A DNA stretch of 64,000 nucleotides from Lacrimispora sp. BS-2 (GCF_040207125.1 NZ_CP157940.1:4154001-4218000); one strand, 5' to 3'; numbered from the stretch's first letter, positions 7,969-17,545 are shown. Program-made: numbers and translations. Notes: generated by a model not told the origin, from the letters alone.

Positions 7969-10443
7969 ATGAAGCAAAGCATTAACTTTAATAAGAAAAA
8001 TTGGATTTCATTAAAAATAGATCTATTGTCATTGCCTGTTTTACTTTTGCAATTTAATTTACTGCTCAAGTTATTTTCCAATGTGATTGCTCATTGCAGG
8101 AGCATGCAATTGTATGTTTTAAAATTATTGAATGATTGTGCAGACTGGATTTCTGAAACTGTCAGATCCAATATTCAAACTCTAAAAGTATTTTACAAAG
8201 ATTTTAAATTGAAAAACTTTCATTTAAATATCAACAACAAGGACATGTTGAGAAGATGCGGGAATCTTCTGTTTTTTATGTCGCTGAGCATTTTTTTCTT
8301 TCAAAATACCTTGGGAGTCAGTGTTTTAAATCTTGTTGGGGATTGGTGGAGATTAACTTTATTTTTAAAAAAGATCTGTGTTTTCATTGCTGTATTAAAA
8401 ATAGCATTAGATATGGCTGCATGTCGATATGATTTAAAAGAATTTTGTGTAATTACGGTCATTAGTGTTTTACAATATGTAATTTATTTAAAAACGGGAA
8501 ATATGGCAATGGTTGTTTTGTGGGTGTTTATTTTAGCTGCAAAAGACGTTGATTTTGACCTGATTATTAAATATTCTTTTATTATCAATGTTTATCTTAT
8601 GGTTTTTGTGGTTACCAGCAGTCTTTTCGGAATAGTAGAGGACAGAATCTATATTCGTGCTAATGGAGCTTATCGGTATAGTTTGGGGTATCAGTATACT
8701 ACAAATATAGCAAATCTTTATATGCATATGATTTTTATGTATGTGTATTGGAAGAAAAAAAGGATAAGTATTGTATCAATGATTTTGTTGATGATAGTGA
8801 ATGTCCTCATTTTCAGACTGACTGACACGAAAAATGCATTTGCTATGGGCTGTATGGTATTGATTGGTGCTTTTATAATAAAAGTGTCTGTCTATTTTTC
8901 AAAACCTCATAAATGGATAAATTGGGTATATCTATGTTCCATACCATTTTTTGCAGTTGTATCTGTTGTAGTAACCAGTTTCTACAATAAAGATGTATCT
9001 TGGATGAATACGATAAACAACATTTTAAGCGGAAGGTTGAAGTTGGGGTATGAAGGAATTAAACAATATGGAATAGGCTTATTCGGGAATAAAATTGAAT
9101 GGGTGGGTGGGGGATTTATTTATGAAATAGAAAATAAGAGTTATAATTATGTGGATTCCTCTTATGTTCAGTTTCTTTTAGAATTTGGTATGATTGCCTT
9201 AATATTAGCATGTATTTATTTTATAAAGCTGAATTATAAAGCGATAAAAAGGAAGGATGTCTGGTTCGGCCTGTCCATGTTTGTGATTGCAGTGCACAGC
9301 ATTTCCGACCCTCAGCTTATGTGGCTGGAGTGTAATCCCTTTCTTTTATATGGACTAAGCAAGTCCTACGAGATGTCCGATGGTACAGAAACTAGTTCAT
9401 TGATGCCCGAAAGCTGGAAGAAAGTAATAAATAAATGCTTAATGATAGGCGCATTTATTGCCGCATTATATTTCAGCTATAGAATCTGCCGCATTATACG
9501 TACTTGGATGACAATGTATCAGTTTTATGAAGTCGAAAGACAAAAATATTTTATTTTGTTTTATATTATTTTGGCAGGCATAATAACATGTGCAGGAATA
9601 AATATTGGTAAAGTGAAAATTATAAACCGGCTATTTACGGCTGGTAGCATACTGACAATTAGTATAGGCTTTTGTCTTATCCTATATATGATTACTGAAA
9701 AGCAGACGGATTACCAGAAGGATATAGAAAAAGGAATTGATTTGGTGGAAAACATAAAGGCACAGGGGATTCGGTTAGATTCGGTTTATGTGGATGACAT
9801 TCCTTATTGTTATGAGAGAAAGTTGAAGAATGTTTCTGTAATTATGGGCAAGATGCCCCAGAAGGGCGAGAATGCTATAGTATTTACTAAAAAAGGAAAT
9901 ATTAATCAATTTCTTTATAATCATCAATATTATGGCAGCTTACTTTCTAATAAGGAATATGTGTTTGTAAGCAGTGAAGAATTAAAAGGTGAGATAGAAA
10001 GACAGGGCTTTGACTTAAAAAGATATTATGATGGAATCGAGTCTGTAAACTTAAAAAGCCTTGCTAGAATAAACCGGCTTCCTATAATATACCTGGAAAA
10101 TGGAAAAAAGGCCATAGAGGTTAACGGAAATGAAGAATCTTTGATTTATGGACCATATCTGACTATTTATAAAGGGAAATTAAAGGTCACATATGAATTA
10201 ACACTGCTTGATACGGATGTTGGAGTTGGTGAAGTGGCAAAAGCAAGAATATCAAGTGATTATGGGCAAAATATAATGACTTATAGAAGTATAGACAAAG
10301 AGGAATTTAATGATAAAAATCAATTGACTGTGAGTATGGTTCAGGACATTGGAGATAGTGCGAATATGGAGTTTCTACTCTTCGCTGTTGGAAAATCAAA
10401 AATAGCAATTTCATCAATAATTTATCAAATAATCAGCGAATAA
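7969..10443 (+). CDS. Polymerase-like membrane protein with a C-terminal ectodomain
   Basis: An 824-residue protein. After an amphipathic N-terminal stretch, residues about 85-460 hold ten or more membrane segments with the layout of an oligosaccharide repeat-unit polymerase, including YVDSSYVQFLLEFGMIALIL and HSISDPQLMWLE in the last third. A second membrane group (about 475-585) leads into roughly 240 soluble residues: an alpha/beta part (YQKDIEKGIDLVENI onward) and a beta-rich tail from about residue 715 (IYGPYLTIYKGKLKVTYEL) that resembles a jelly-roll sugar-binding domain. The ribosome site GAGGTGAT is well placed. It follows the ABC exporter genes. I infer it polymerises or modifies glycan outside the membrane. 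Its family is not certain. Confidence 0.6.
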   Translation: MKQSINFNKKNWISLKIDLLSLPVLLLQFNLLLKLFSNVIAHCRSMQLYVLKLLNDCADWISETVRSNIQTLKVFYKDFKLKNFHLNINNKDMLRRCGNLLFFMSLSIFFFQNTLGVSVLNLVGDWWRLTLFLKKICVFIAVLKIALDMAACRYDLKEFCVITVISVLQYVIYLKTGNMAMVVLWVFILAAKDVDFDLIIKYSFIINVYLMVFVVTSSLFGIVEDRIYIRANGAYRYSLGYQYTTNIANLYMHMIFMYVYWKKKRISIVSMILLMIVNVLIFRLTDTKNAFAMGCMVLIGAFIIKVSVYFSKPHKWINWVYLCSIPFFAVVSVVVTSFYNKDVSWMNTINNILSGRLKLGYEGIKQYGIGLFGNKIEWVGGGFIYEIENKSYNYVDSSYVQFLLEFGMIALILACIYFIKLNYKAIKRKDVWFGLSMFVIAVHSISDPQLMWLECNPFLLYGLSKSYEMSDGTETSSLMPESWKKVINKCLMIGAFIAALYFSYRICRIIRTWMTMYQFYEVERQKYFILFYIILAGIITCAGINIGKVKIINRLFTAGSILTISIGFCLILYMITEKQTDYQKDIEKGIDLVENIKAQGIRLDSVYVDDIPYCYERKLKNVSVIMGKMPQKGENAIVFTKKGNINQFLYNHQYYGSLLSNKEYVFVSSEELKGEIERQGFDLKRYYDGIESVNLKSLARINRLPIIYLENGKKAIEVNGNEESLIYGPYLTIYKGKLKVTYELTLLDTDVGVGEVAKARISSDYGQNIMTYRSIDKEEFNDKNQLTVSMVQDIGDSANMEFLLFAVGKSKIAISSIIYQIISE

Positions 10444-10474
10444 ATAAGGCTGATATGCAAGGAGAATATTAGAA

Positions 10475-12325
10475 ATGAGCGAAATAAAAATATTTGTTAC
10501 TCACACACCTAATAAAGAAGATTACAGAGTCAGAAATAGTCTTTTAGTAGATGTAATTGCTGGCTCTCATTATCAAATAAAGCCATTAGACGGCGACTAT
10601 GTAATGGATAATACTGGTGATAATATATCTATAAAAAATAAAATGTACTGTGAATTAACAACACAATATTGGGCATGGAAAAATGTTGAAGCGGATTATT
10701 ACGGCTTTTGCCATTATAGAAGATTTATGTCGTTTGCTAATGTGCAGGCAGAGACTCCGGACATCAGAGAGCAAATTTGTGTTAAGGTATTAAATGACTA
10801 TACGGTAAAAAAATATAATTTGGATGATGAAATCTTAACAAAGAAATTTATAGAGCAATATGATTGTATTCTTCCTATGCAACAGGATCTGAGAAAGTTG
10901 CCGACTCCCAAGGGAAGGAAAAAAAATGTATACGATCATTTTGCAGGGCACGATAGACTTTTTATGAACCAGGACGATTTGAATAAATTACTGGAAGTAA
11001 TTAATGATCTATTTCCGGAATATAGTGATGACGCCAAAGTATATATGGGGAACCCATATTTTTGGGGATTTAATTGTTTTGTTTTAAAAAAAGAGTTGTT
11101 TAATAGCTTATGTGAATTTGAATTTGGGGTCTTAGAAGAATTGGAGAAAAGGATTGATCTTAATCTATACAACCAGCAAATGACCAGAATATATGGTTTT
11201 ATGGGGGAAATCTTATCAAGTATCTTTTTTTTCCATTTGCAAAAGGCAGATAAATCGTTGCGTGTGGCAAATGTTCGGCTGATATATTTTGAAGATACAA
11301 AAGATATCAAGCCTATATATCCGGTGGCGGACAGTAAAAAGCCGATTGTATTTAATATAGTTGGGGTAGAACCTTACTTATTTACTGTGACCATTCAATC
11401 TTTTTTGGCCAGGGTGAGAAATGACATTCCATATGATGTTATTATTTTACATGGAAATCTTTCGGACGGATATGCAGTTACCTTTAAAATGCTATTTGGG
11501 AATCATGAAAATATTCGAGTAAGCTTTATTGACACCAAATGTGTATTTGGTAATGTACAGGATTTAAAATCAAATAAAGTGGATGCACGTTTGCTGCTTC
11601 CTTGGATACTGACGGAGTATTCTCAGATTATTTGTATTAACTGGAACACCCTGTTTCAATGTGAACTTGAAAAAATTATAAATATGGAAATAGAGCCTGT
11701 CTGCATATCCGGAAGCAGAGATATTAGAATGCTTGGAAAAGTTAAGGGGCTGGATGATTCCTATGAACTGTTTGTAGAAAAGGAGTTGGGCATTCATAAC
11801 ATTTGTGATCTCATTGATACTGACATAATTTATATGAATTTGGATAAAATCAGATCCAGATATACAATGCAATCACTTTTTCAGCGGATAAGTGAAGTTA
11901 AAGTTCCATTACATTTTAGTGAATATGCCAATATGCTGTTTGAGGACAGGCAGGTATTAGATGCTTGTTTGTGTGTTTACTATACAGAGAGTATGAAGGA
12001 AAACAATTTAATTAGACAGGTTCCGCTGTTTATATTTAATGAATATAATAAGGCTAAGTTAAACCCATTGGTTTTAAGTTATTCTCCTGACTTGATTTGG
12101 AGTTTTGAGTCAAAAGATTTTATTGATAAATATTGGAGCCTTGCAGCGGAAACTGGATATTATCATAAGCTGATTGGTTATTTTGAGGGATATTCAAATG
12201 ATAATAATAAGGATATAAATAGAGGACCGTATATTCTGAAACAATTAAGAGGTGGAATTCAATGTGTGAAAGACCATGGGGTTATTTATACTTTTTGTTA
12301 TTCTCTAAAAAAGATGTTTAATTAA
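10475..12325 (+). CDS. DUF4422 protein fused to a degenerate GT8 domain
   Basis: A 616-residue paralogue of the protein at 4475. The DUF4422 half is well conserved, with IFVTHTPNKED at the start, YCELTTQYWAWKN and YYGFCHYRRF. The second half aligns with GT8 but its key sites are gone. Where the paralogue reads VIYLDCDLIVCRDL this one reads IICINWNTLFQCEL, so both aspartates of DxD are replaced; FQAGVLLMN becomes IDTDIIYMN, and the IHYAG motif is not recognisable. The chain length is kept, so it is a conserved but probably inactive or repurposed domain rather than a fresh pseudogene. The ribosome site AAGGAG precedes ATG 10475. DUF4422 is probably the active part here. Confidence 0.72.
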   Translation: MSEIKIFVTHTPNKEDYRVRNSLLVDVIAGSHYQIKPLDGDYVMDNTGDNISIKNKMYCELTTQYWAWKNVEADYYGFCHYRRFMSFANVQAETPDIREQICVKVLNDYTVKKYNLDDEILTKKFIEQYDCILPMQQDLRKLPTPKGRKKNVYDHFAGHDRLFMNQDDLNKLLEVINDLFPEYSDDAKVYMGNPYFWGFNCFVLKKELFNSLCEFEFGVLEELEKRIDLNLYNQQMTRIYGFMGEILSSIFFFHLQKADKSLRVANVRLIYFEDTKDIKPIYPVADSKKPIVFNIVGVEPYLFTVTIQSFLARVRNDIPYDVIILHGNLSDGYAVTFKMLFGNHENIRVSFIDTKCVFGNVQDLKSNKVDARLLLPWILTEYSQIICINWNTLFQCELEKIINMEIEPVCISGSRDIRMLGKVKGLDDSYELFVEKELGIHNICDLIDTDIIYMNLDKIRSRYTMQSLFQRISEVKVPLHFSEYANMLFEDRQVLDACLCVYYTESMKENNLIRQVPLFIFNEYNKAKLNPLVLSYSPDLIWSFESKDFIDKYWSLAAETGYYHKLIGYFEGYSNDNNKDINRGPYILKQLRGGIQCVKDHGVIYTFCYSLKKMFN

Positions 12326-12742
12326 AAAATGATTAGGGTTCAAAGGTATTTACACCCAAAACGCCCGTACTACTCCCAATTCAACCTAACTTATGATAAA
12401 ATAAGGTCAACATATATTAGAGGAGCTGTGTTTAGTTATGTCATCTGATTCTCCTTTAAAATAGGAGCTAACAATGTAAAAAAGGTACTAAAAATGGTGG
12501 CCGAAAAGGCTGCCATTCAATTAACTGTCAATATACCATGCTTATACATGGTCAAACAACTCCCCATACTGGTAATAAACATTAAAGGGAAACTGAAGAT
12601 GTTTTTGCGTATATTTTCTATTACGATATTATCAAGGTTCAATATCCGGAAAACACACCGGATAAAAATATATACTGTACCGGTGGCACTTAGACGGCAC
12701 CTGATTAGCAGGCATTAAATAAATGAACAGGAATGGATTAAT
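12326..12742. other. Gap at the upstream edge of the AT-rich cassette
   Basis: No gene I can support. A 10-bp hairpin with two G-T pairs (12493-12502 with 12508-12517, loop GAAAA) and a 7-bp hairpin (12643-12649 with 12658-12664) are visible, without T-runs. A 74-codon frame at 12494-12718 has no ribosome site and no familiar feature. The DNA downstream to about 21.2 kb is visibly more AT-rich, so this looks like a recombination junction, perhaps with remains of a mobile element, although no transposase is readable. Confidence 0.4.
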
Positions 12743-13303
12743 ATGAGAATACAAATCGAAGAAAATATAGGAAAAATTGAAGGACTTACTTTAATTATTC
12801 CAGAAATAATTAGAGATAATAAAGGTACGTTTATGGAGACCTTTAATGGGCAAGCATTAAATTCAGTCGGGCTATCCTCCAAGTTTGTACAAGATAATCA
12901 AGTTTTCAATATTGGGAGTGTATTACGAGGATTACATGTTAATATTAACAATCCTCAGGCAAAGCTTATAAGAGTTTTGAATGGAAGTATTTTTGATGTT
13001 GTTGTTGATTTGAGAAAGAGCAGTTCAACATATACAAAATGGTATGGAGTTGAGCTGAATTCAGAAAATAGAAAACAGTTATATATTCCCGAGGGTTTTG
13101 CGCACGGGTACTATGTCCAATCTAACACAGCAGAGGTATTATTCAAGGTTACAACACATTGGGTTCCCAATGATGAAATTGGAATAGCATGGGATTCAAA
13201 AGAATTAGGTATTCAATGGCCTCTTAAGGACCGGACAAAGCCTATTATGAATGAAAAGGATGCGAATAATAAGTCATTTGTGGATATATTTGGGAAAAGG
13301 TGA
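12743..13303 (+). CDS. dTDP-4-dehydrorhamnose 3,5-epimerase-like protein (RmlC family)
   Basis: A 186-residue cupin-fold protein, the usual RmlC length. It has FVQDNQVFNIGSVLRGLHVN (with the catalytic RGLH histidine), AKLIRVLNGSIFDVVVDLR, YIPEGFAHGYYV and GIAWDSKELGIQWP. RmlC inverts C3 and C5 of a 4-keto-6-deoxy sugar nucleotide. The usual TDYY stretch near residue 135 reads THWVPND, so an aromatic residue thought important for proton transfer appears to be missing. No rmlA, rmlB or rmlD is in the window. It could therefore act on another keto-sugar or as a single-site epimerase. It is the first gene of the AT-rich cassette and overlaps the next ribosome site. Confidence 0.78.
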   Translation: MRIQIEENIGKIEGLTLIIPEIIRDNKGTFMETFNGQALNSVGLSSKFVQDNQVFNIGSVLRGLHVNINNPQAKLIRVLNGSIFDVVVDLRKSSSTYTKWYGVELNSENRKQLYIPEGFAHGYYVQSNTAEVLFKVTTHWVPNDEIGIAWDSKELGIQWPLKDRTKPIMNEKDANNKSFVDIFGKR

Positions 13304-13308
13304 GTATT

Positions 13309-14313
13309 ATGAATGTTTTATATACATGTGATGATAATTATATTTGGGTAATGGGGATTTCAATAATATCTCTTTATCAAAATAATACTGAGAATGATGA
13401 TTTGAATGTGTTTTTATTAGGTGATCATATTTCTGATGTAAATAAAAATATTTTAAAAGATATTGCTGGAAAATATAATCGCATAATTAGCATTATTGAT
13501 ATCCCAATGTTAGATATCCCGAAGGAATTAGTTTCAAGGCGATGGCCGATTAGTGCCTTCACTCGATTGTTTTCAGCGGAATTGTTACCTGATAGGTTAG
13601 ATAAAATTTTATATCTTGACTGTGATACAATTATTAATAGTGATATTAAGGAACTAGAATCTATAGATATGCATCACTATATCTTTTATGGAGTTAAAGA
13701 TTGTATAGGTAGTTCATATAAAAAAAATATAGGTTTATCTAATAATGCACTATATGTGAACGCAGGAGTATTACTAATTGATTTGAATGAGTTAAGAAAA
13801 GTAAACGTTTATGAAGTATTAAGTAATTATTTAAAAAGATATATAGCATATATAAATTATGCAGATCAAGATTTATTAAATGGTGCTTTTGCTGGATATA
13901 TTGGGATTCTTGATCCAAAATATGATGTGATGACTATCATGTCAGTTTATACTTATGAGGAAATTAAAACATTAAGAAAGCCCACAAATTACTATGAAAA
14001 AAAAGAAATTATTAATGCAATAAGTGAACCGGTAATTATACATTATACAACAAATATGCTAACAATAAGACCTTGGTATAATAATTCAAATCACCCATAT
14101 ATGGACTATTTTATAAGATATTACCAGATGAGTCCATGGAGCGATAAAAAATTAGATGACTTTATATTTAAGACAAAAGAATCAAAAATAATAAGGATTA
14201 TACAGATGTTGCCTAGAAGAATAGCCAATAAATTATTAGGAATTATTCACTCTGAATTAAATCCTAAATATATTTTTTTAAAGGCTAAAATAAAGTTAGG
14301 CAAAATCTATTGA
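13309..14313 (+). CDS. GT8 family glycosyltransferase
   Basis: A 334-residue single-domain GT8 enzyme. It opens MNVLYTCDDNYIWVMGISI and has ILYLDCDTIINSDIKEL with the DxD site near residue 102, YVNAGVLLIDLNELRK, YADQDLLNGAF and IIHYTTNMLTIRPW. These are the standard motifs of the LgtC/glycogenin-like family, which retains the anomeric configuration of a UDP-hexose donor. I choose ATG 13309 over GTG 13300, which overlaps the previous stop, because AAAGGTGA lies just upstream. It acts in the cytoplasm on the lipid-linked intermediate. The specificity is not readable. Confidence 0.85.
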   Translation: MNVLYTCDDNYIWVMGISIISLYQNNTENDDLNVFLLGDHISDVNKNILKDIAGKYNRIISIIDIPMLDIPKELVSRRWPISAFTRLFSAELLPDRLDKILYLDCDTIINSDIKELESIDMHHYIFYGVKDCIGSSYKKNIGLSNNALYVNAGVLLIDLNELRKVNVYEVLSNYLKRYIAYINYADQDLLNGAFAGYIGILDPKYDVMTIMSVYTYEEIKTLRKPTNYYEKKEIINAISEPVIIHYTTNMLTIRPWYNNSNHPYMDYFIRYYQMSPWSDKKLDDFIFKTKESKIIRIIQMLPRRIANKLLGIIHSELNPKYIFLKAKIKLGKIY

Positions 14314-14333
14314 CTATATGGGAGGTGTTTATT

Positions 14334-15299
14334 ATGGTTACAGTAATTATACCTATATATAATCAACTAAAATATGTAAAACGTAGTATAGATAGTGTAA
14401 TTGACCAGATATATTCAGATTTACAAATAATATTAGTCAACGATGGATCTACAGATGGATCTGCAGACGTATGTGATGAATATTTAAAGAAAGATAGTAG
14501 AATTACAGTAATACATAAAGCAAATGGTGGTTTATCATCTGCAAGAAATGCTGGTTTAGAAGTGGCGCAAGGTGAGTATATAACATTTTTGGATAGCGAT
14601 GATTATTTATCGAAAACGTTTATAAAACATAGTATAGAAATGTGTGAAAAGCACAATGCAGATATTTCTGTTATGGATATGATTTATATTGATGAAGAGA
14701 TGAATGATGAGATTGAGGATAATTTAGAAGAGAAAGTTTTTCCTCTGTCTCCTAAAAAAGCAATAGAAGCTTCATTATATCAAAATCTTTTTAGTTGCTG
14801 TGCACCAGGGAAATTATACAAAAAACATATCTTTGAAGATATCCGCTTTCCGTTAAAAAAATTATCTGAGGATTTAGCTATTAGTCATAGATTATTAAAT
14901 AAAGCGAATAAAATCATTTATTCAAATCTTAAGGGATATTACTATAGGCAACAGCAAAAAAGTATAATGCATATTTTTAATCCTAGTAGATTAGATGCGA
15001 TACAGTGGGCACACGATATTGAAAAATTTTGTGAAGATAACTATCCTGATATTATAGTTGCAGCTAAATGTAGGACGTTCAATATTGCAATTCATCTATT
15101 GTTAGATATTTCTAAAAATAGTAATTTTGATAAAAATTTTTCACCTATACTATGGAAAGATATAAAAAGAACACGAAAAACAGTTTTACTATGTAGAACA
15201 GTTAGATTTAGAGAAAAGGCAGCTGCCATACTATCTTTTGGGGGAAGTACAATTCTTAGAAATGTATGGAATAGCAGATTGGCTATAAAAAAATTTTAA
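14334..15299 (+). CDS. GT2 family glycosyltransferase
   Basis: A 321-residue GT2 enzyme with VTVIIPIYNQLKYVKRSIDS at the N-terminus, LVNDGSTDGSADVCDEY, ANGGLSSARNAGL and FLDSDDYLS as the metal site near residue 90. The arrangement matches the EpsH/WcaA-like group. ATG 14334 is preferred over the longer frame from TTG 14310 because GGAGGTG stands six bases before it. The gene sits between a GT8 gene and an EpsG-like polymerase gene, so it probably builds the same repeat unit. Confidence 0.87.
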   Translation: MVTVIIPIYNQLKYVKRSIDSVIDQIYSDLQIILVNDGSTDGSADVCDEYLKKDSRITVIHKANGGLSSARNAGLEVAQGEYITFLDSDDYLSKTFIKHSIEMCEKHNADISVMDMIYIDEEMNDEIEDNLEEKVFPLSPKKAIEASLYQNLFSCCAPGKLYKKHIFEDIRFPLKKLSEDLAISHRLLNKANKIIYSNLKGYYYRQQQKSIMHIFNPSRLDAIQWAHDIEKFCEDNYPDIIVAAKCRTFNIAIHLLLDISKNSNFDKNFSPILWKDIKRTRKTVLLCRTVRFREKAAAILSFGGSTILRNVWNSRLAIKKF

Positions 15300-15310
15300 T
15301 TAATAATTAG

Positions 15311-16444
15311 GTGGTGATTAAGATTAGCATTTATATTCTACTTACAATTGCTGTTATAGTATTTGGGCCTGTTTGTAAAATAAATCTAAGATATGGTAAC
15401 CAATTTAAGGTGCGCGGTATACAACTATATTTATTTCTTATGTTTACTATGTTTACTTTTTTAATGTCGTTAAGAGCGCTATCTGTAGGTGTTGATACTG
15501 CTCCTTATTCTAGGATTTATGGGATTATTATTAATTCAGGATCATATAAAAATGCGTTAACAAGAGCACCCTTATCAGCACCAATATATATTCTGATTTG
15601 TAAAATATTAGGTTCTTTTTCGAGTAATCCACAAATACTGATAGTTTTTTCTTCGTTATTTGTTAATACTGGACTTTTTGTATTTATAATGCGAGTGTCA
15701 GATGACGTAGTTATGTCTACGTTCTGCTGGATGGGACTTGCTTTATTTTATTGTAGTATGAATGGTAATAGACAGTGTATGGCTTTGGTTCTTGTATTAA
15801 ATGCCTTAGTTTATTTAACACATAACATAAAATCTATAAAAGGGTGGATACTTGTGTTGATAGCACTGGGGATCCATTCGACTTGTTTAATATCACTTGT
15901 TGCGATAGCTGGTATTATTATAGCTAATAAGCTTAAGGAAAATCAACTAATATTCATAGTTTCGGCTATTGGAAGTGTTATGGCCTCAATATTACTAAAT
16001 AAAATCATCCCCTTATTTTTGCGTTTGTTTCCAAGATATAGCATGTATGTAACGGGCGAGTCACCATTTTCAATCTTTGTAAGTAATGGCGGAGGACGTA
16101 TAGTTTTAGTTTACATTTTTTTATTGGGTATTTGTATCGTGTGGTTGCTAACAAATAAAAATAGTAATATTTCATTAGATGTGTTTCATAGTAAAATGTT
16201 TCCGGCTGTAATCTTTTGTTCTTTTTTTGGTATATTAAATTGTAAAAATGAGTTGATTAATAGAATGCTCTGGTTTTACATTGCTATATTTATCAGTTTT
16301 ATCCCAGCATCTTTAAAAAAATATAGGGGTATAGTGAAATTTGCTTTACAGACAGGAATTATAGTGGTGTTAGGAGCTTATAGTATCTTTTCTTTACTAG
16401 AAAACCATAATGGTGTGGTACCATATACTTTTTTTGGAAAATAG
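15311..16444 (+). CDS. EpsG-family polysaccharide polymerase-like membrane protein
   Basis: About 377 residues with roughly ten hydrophobic segments. The EpsG (PF14897) pattern is seen: LRALSVGVDTAPYSRIY near residues 54-70, then MNGNRQCMALVLVLNALVYL near residues 154-173. EpsG-like proteins are the usual Wzy-type polymerases of low-GC Gram-positive exopolysaccharide loci. The start is uncertain. GTG 15311 and GTG 15314 have no ribosome site upstream, whereas an AGGTGGTGAT stretch covers them and would fit a start near 15323, where only ATT is in frame. With the flippase at 19747 this would form a Wzx/Wzy pair. Confidence 0.75.
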   Translation: MVIKISIYILLTIAVIVFGPVCKINLRYGNQFKVRGIQLYLFLMFTMFTFLMSLRALSVGVDTAPYSRIYGIIINSGSYKNALTRAPLSAPIYILICKILGSFSSNPQILIVFSSLFVNTGLFVFIMRVSDDVVMSTFCWMGLALFYCSMNGNRQCMALVLVLNALVYLTHNIKSIKGWILVLIALGIHSTCLISLVAIAGIIIANKLKENQLIFIVSAIGSVMASILLNKIIPLFLRLFPRYSMYVTGESPFSIFVSNGGGRIVLVYIFLLGICIVWLLTNKNSNISLDVFHSKMFPAVIFCSFFGILNCKNELINRMLWFYIAIFISFIPASLKKYRGIVKFALQTGIIVVLGAYSIFSLLENHNGVVPYTFFGK

Positions 16445-16459
16445 GAGATTTAAATTATT

Positions 16460-17545
16460 ATGAAAATTATGTATATAGTATATAAAGTATTTAGTAAAGT
16501 TGGTCAGAAAATATCTTATAGAATTAATAAAAATAGAATTGATAAAAATAGAATTAATAAAAATAATAATTTAAATTATTATGAATTAGATAGTGATAGA
16601 TTATTCAAAAGTTTTAAGAGACTTCCAGAAAGCATTACTAAACAATACTCTAAAGGTATTTGGGTTAATAGTCAATATTCAGCAGGATTAAAACTCGGTT
16701 TTGTAACAGCATCAAGTATTGTAAATATAAAAATACTATATAAGAAAAAAAGTGTATTTAATCATATGTCAATTAAAGGAATAAGTGGTGTGGATGTTTA
16801 TGTCAAAAATGACTCATCATATAAATGGATAACGTGTATATCTCCATTATCTAATATTGAAATGATAGCTGAATGCGAATTAGATTTGCAAAAGGGAGAT
16901 AAGCAAGTTGAGTTATTTCTACCGCCTTTTGCACAGATAGAACGTATTTTAGTTGGAGTAGACCACGATTATAAATTAAATATGGTAACTAATTCATATA
17001 ATGATTCAATTTTGATTTATGGTTCTAGTATATCTCAAGGAAGTGCAGCATCAAGGCCATCTATGTCGTATGGAAATATTATTGCAAGGAAATTAAAGTG
17101 TGACATAGTTAATATGGGATTTTCGGAATCTGCAAAAGGGGAGGAAGAATTAATTAATTATATTGCATCTATAAATTCTAAAGTAATTATTATGGAATAT
17201 GATCATAATGTCACTGTTGAAGAGTTAAAGAAAACCCATTATAATGTATATGAAATTTTTAGAAAATACAATCAAAATAGTTTAATTATAATGATGACGA
17301 GGTTTTCAGGTGGTCTATCAATAACTTTGTCAGAAGAACGTCAAAGAATAGCTATTGTTAAAGAAACATTTGAGCGTGCTATAAATAACGGAGATTATAA
17401 TGTAGAGATAGTATATGGAAATAACATCTTTCCGAGCTGTAAGGATGACTATTTTGTTGATGATAGACACCCGAATGATATAGGAATGATGTTAATAGCA
17501 GAATGTATTTGTGATGTTATTTGGAAAAGAGGACTTTATGATTGA
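16460..17545 (+). CDS. SGNH/GDSL-type hydrolase, probable glycan O-acyl esterase
   Basis: A 361-residue protein. Residues about 35-180 form a beta-rich N-terminal domain like those preceding Lipase_GDSL_3 domains, and an SGNH domain follows. Its blocks are ILIYGSSISQGSA (nucleophile serine), VNMGFSESAKGEEE (Gly block), EYDHNVT (at the Asn block) and VDDRHPNDIGM (Asp and His). Such enzymes remove or transfer acetyl groups on polysaccharides. No signal peptide is obvious; a lysine-rich segment built from three 15-bp repeats lies at residues about 21-35. Its reading frame overlaps the pyruvyl transferase by 8 bases, so both probably decorate the same glycan. Confidence 0.75.
   Translation: MKIMYIVYKVFSKVGQKISYRINKNRIDKNRINKNNNLNYYELDSDRLFKSFKRLPESITKQYSKGIWVNSQYSAGLKLGFVTASSIVNIKILYKKKSVFNHMSIKGISGVDVYVKNDSSYKWITCISPLSNIEMIAECELDLQKGDKQVELFLPPFAQIERILVGVDHDYKLNMVTNSYNDSILIYGSSISQGSAASRPSMSYGNIIARKLKCDIVNMGFSESAKGEEELINYIASINSKVIIMEYDHNVTVEELKKTHYNVYEIFRKYNQNSLIIMMTRFSGGLSITLSEERQRIAIVKETFERAINNGDYNVEIVYGNNIFPSCKDDYFVDDRHPNDIGMMLIAECICDVIWKRGLYD
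16520..16564 (+). repeat. Three tandem 15-bp repeats inside the SGNH gene
   Basis: AGAATTRATAAAAAT occurs three times in a row (16520-16534, 16535-16549, 16550-16564) with one base difference in the middle copy. Each unit encodes five residues (NRI-D/N-K), so gain or loss of a copy keeps the frame and only changes the length of a charged linker. Confidence 0.7.

Noticed and set aside
12494..12718. 74-codon frame in the gap before the RmlC-like gene
   Set aside because: No ribosome site, no recognisable domain, and the start lies inside a hairpin. Kept only as part of the gap description.
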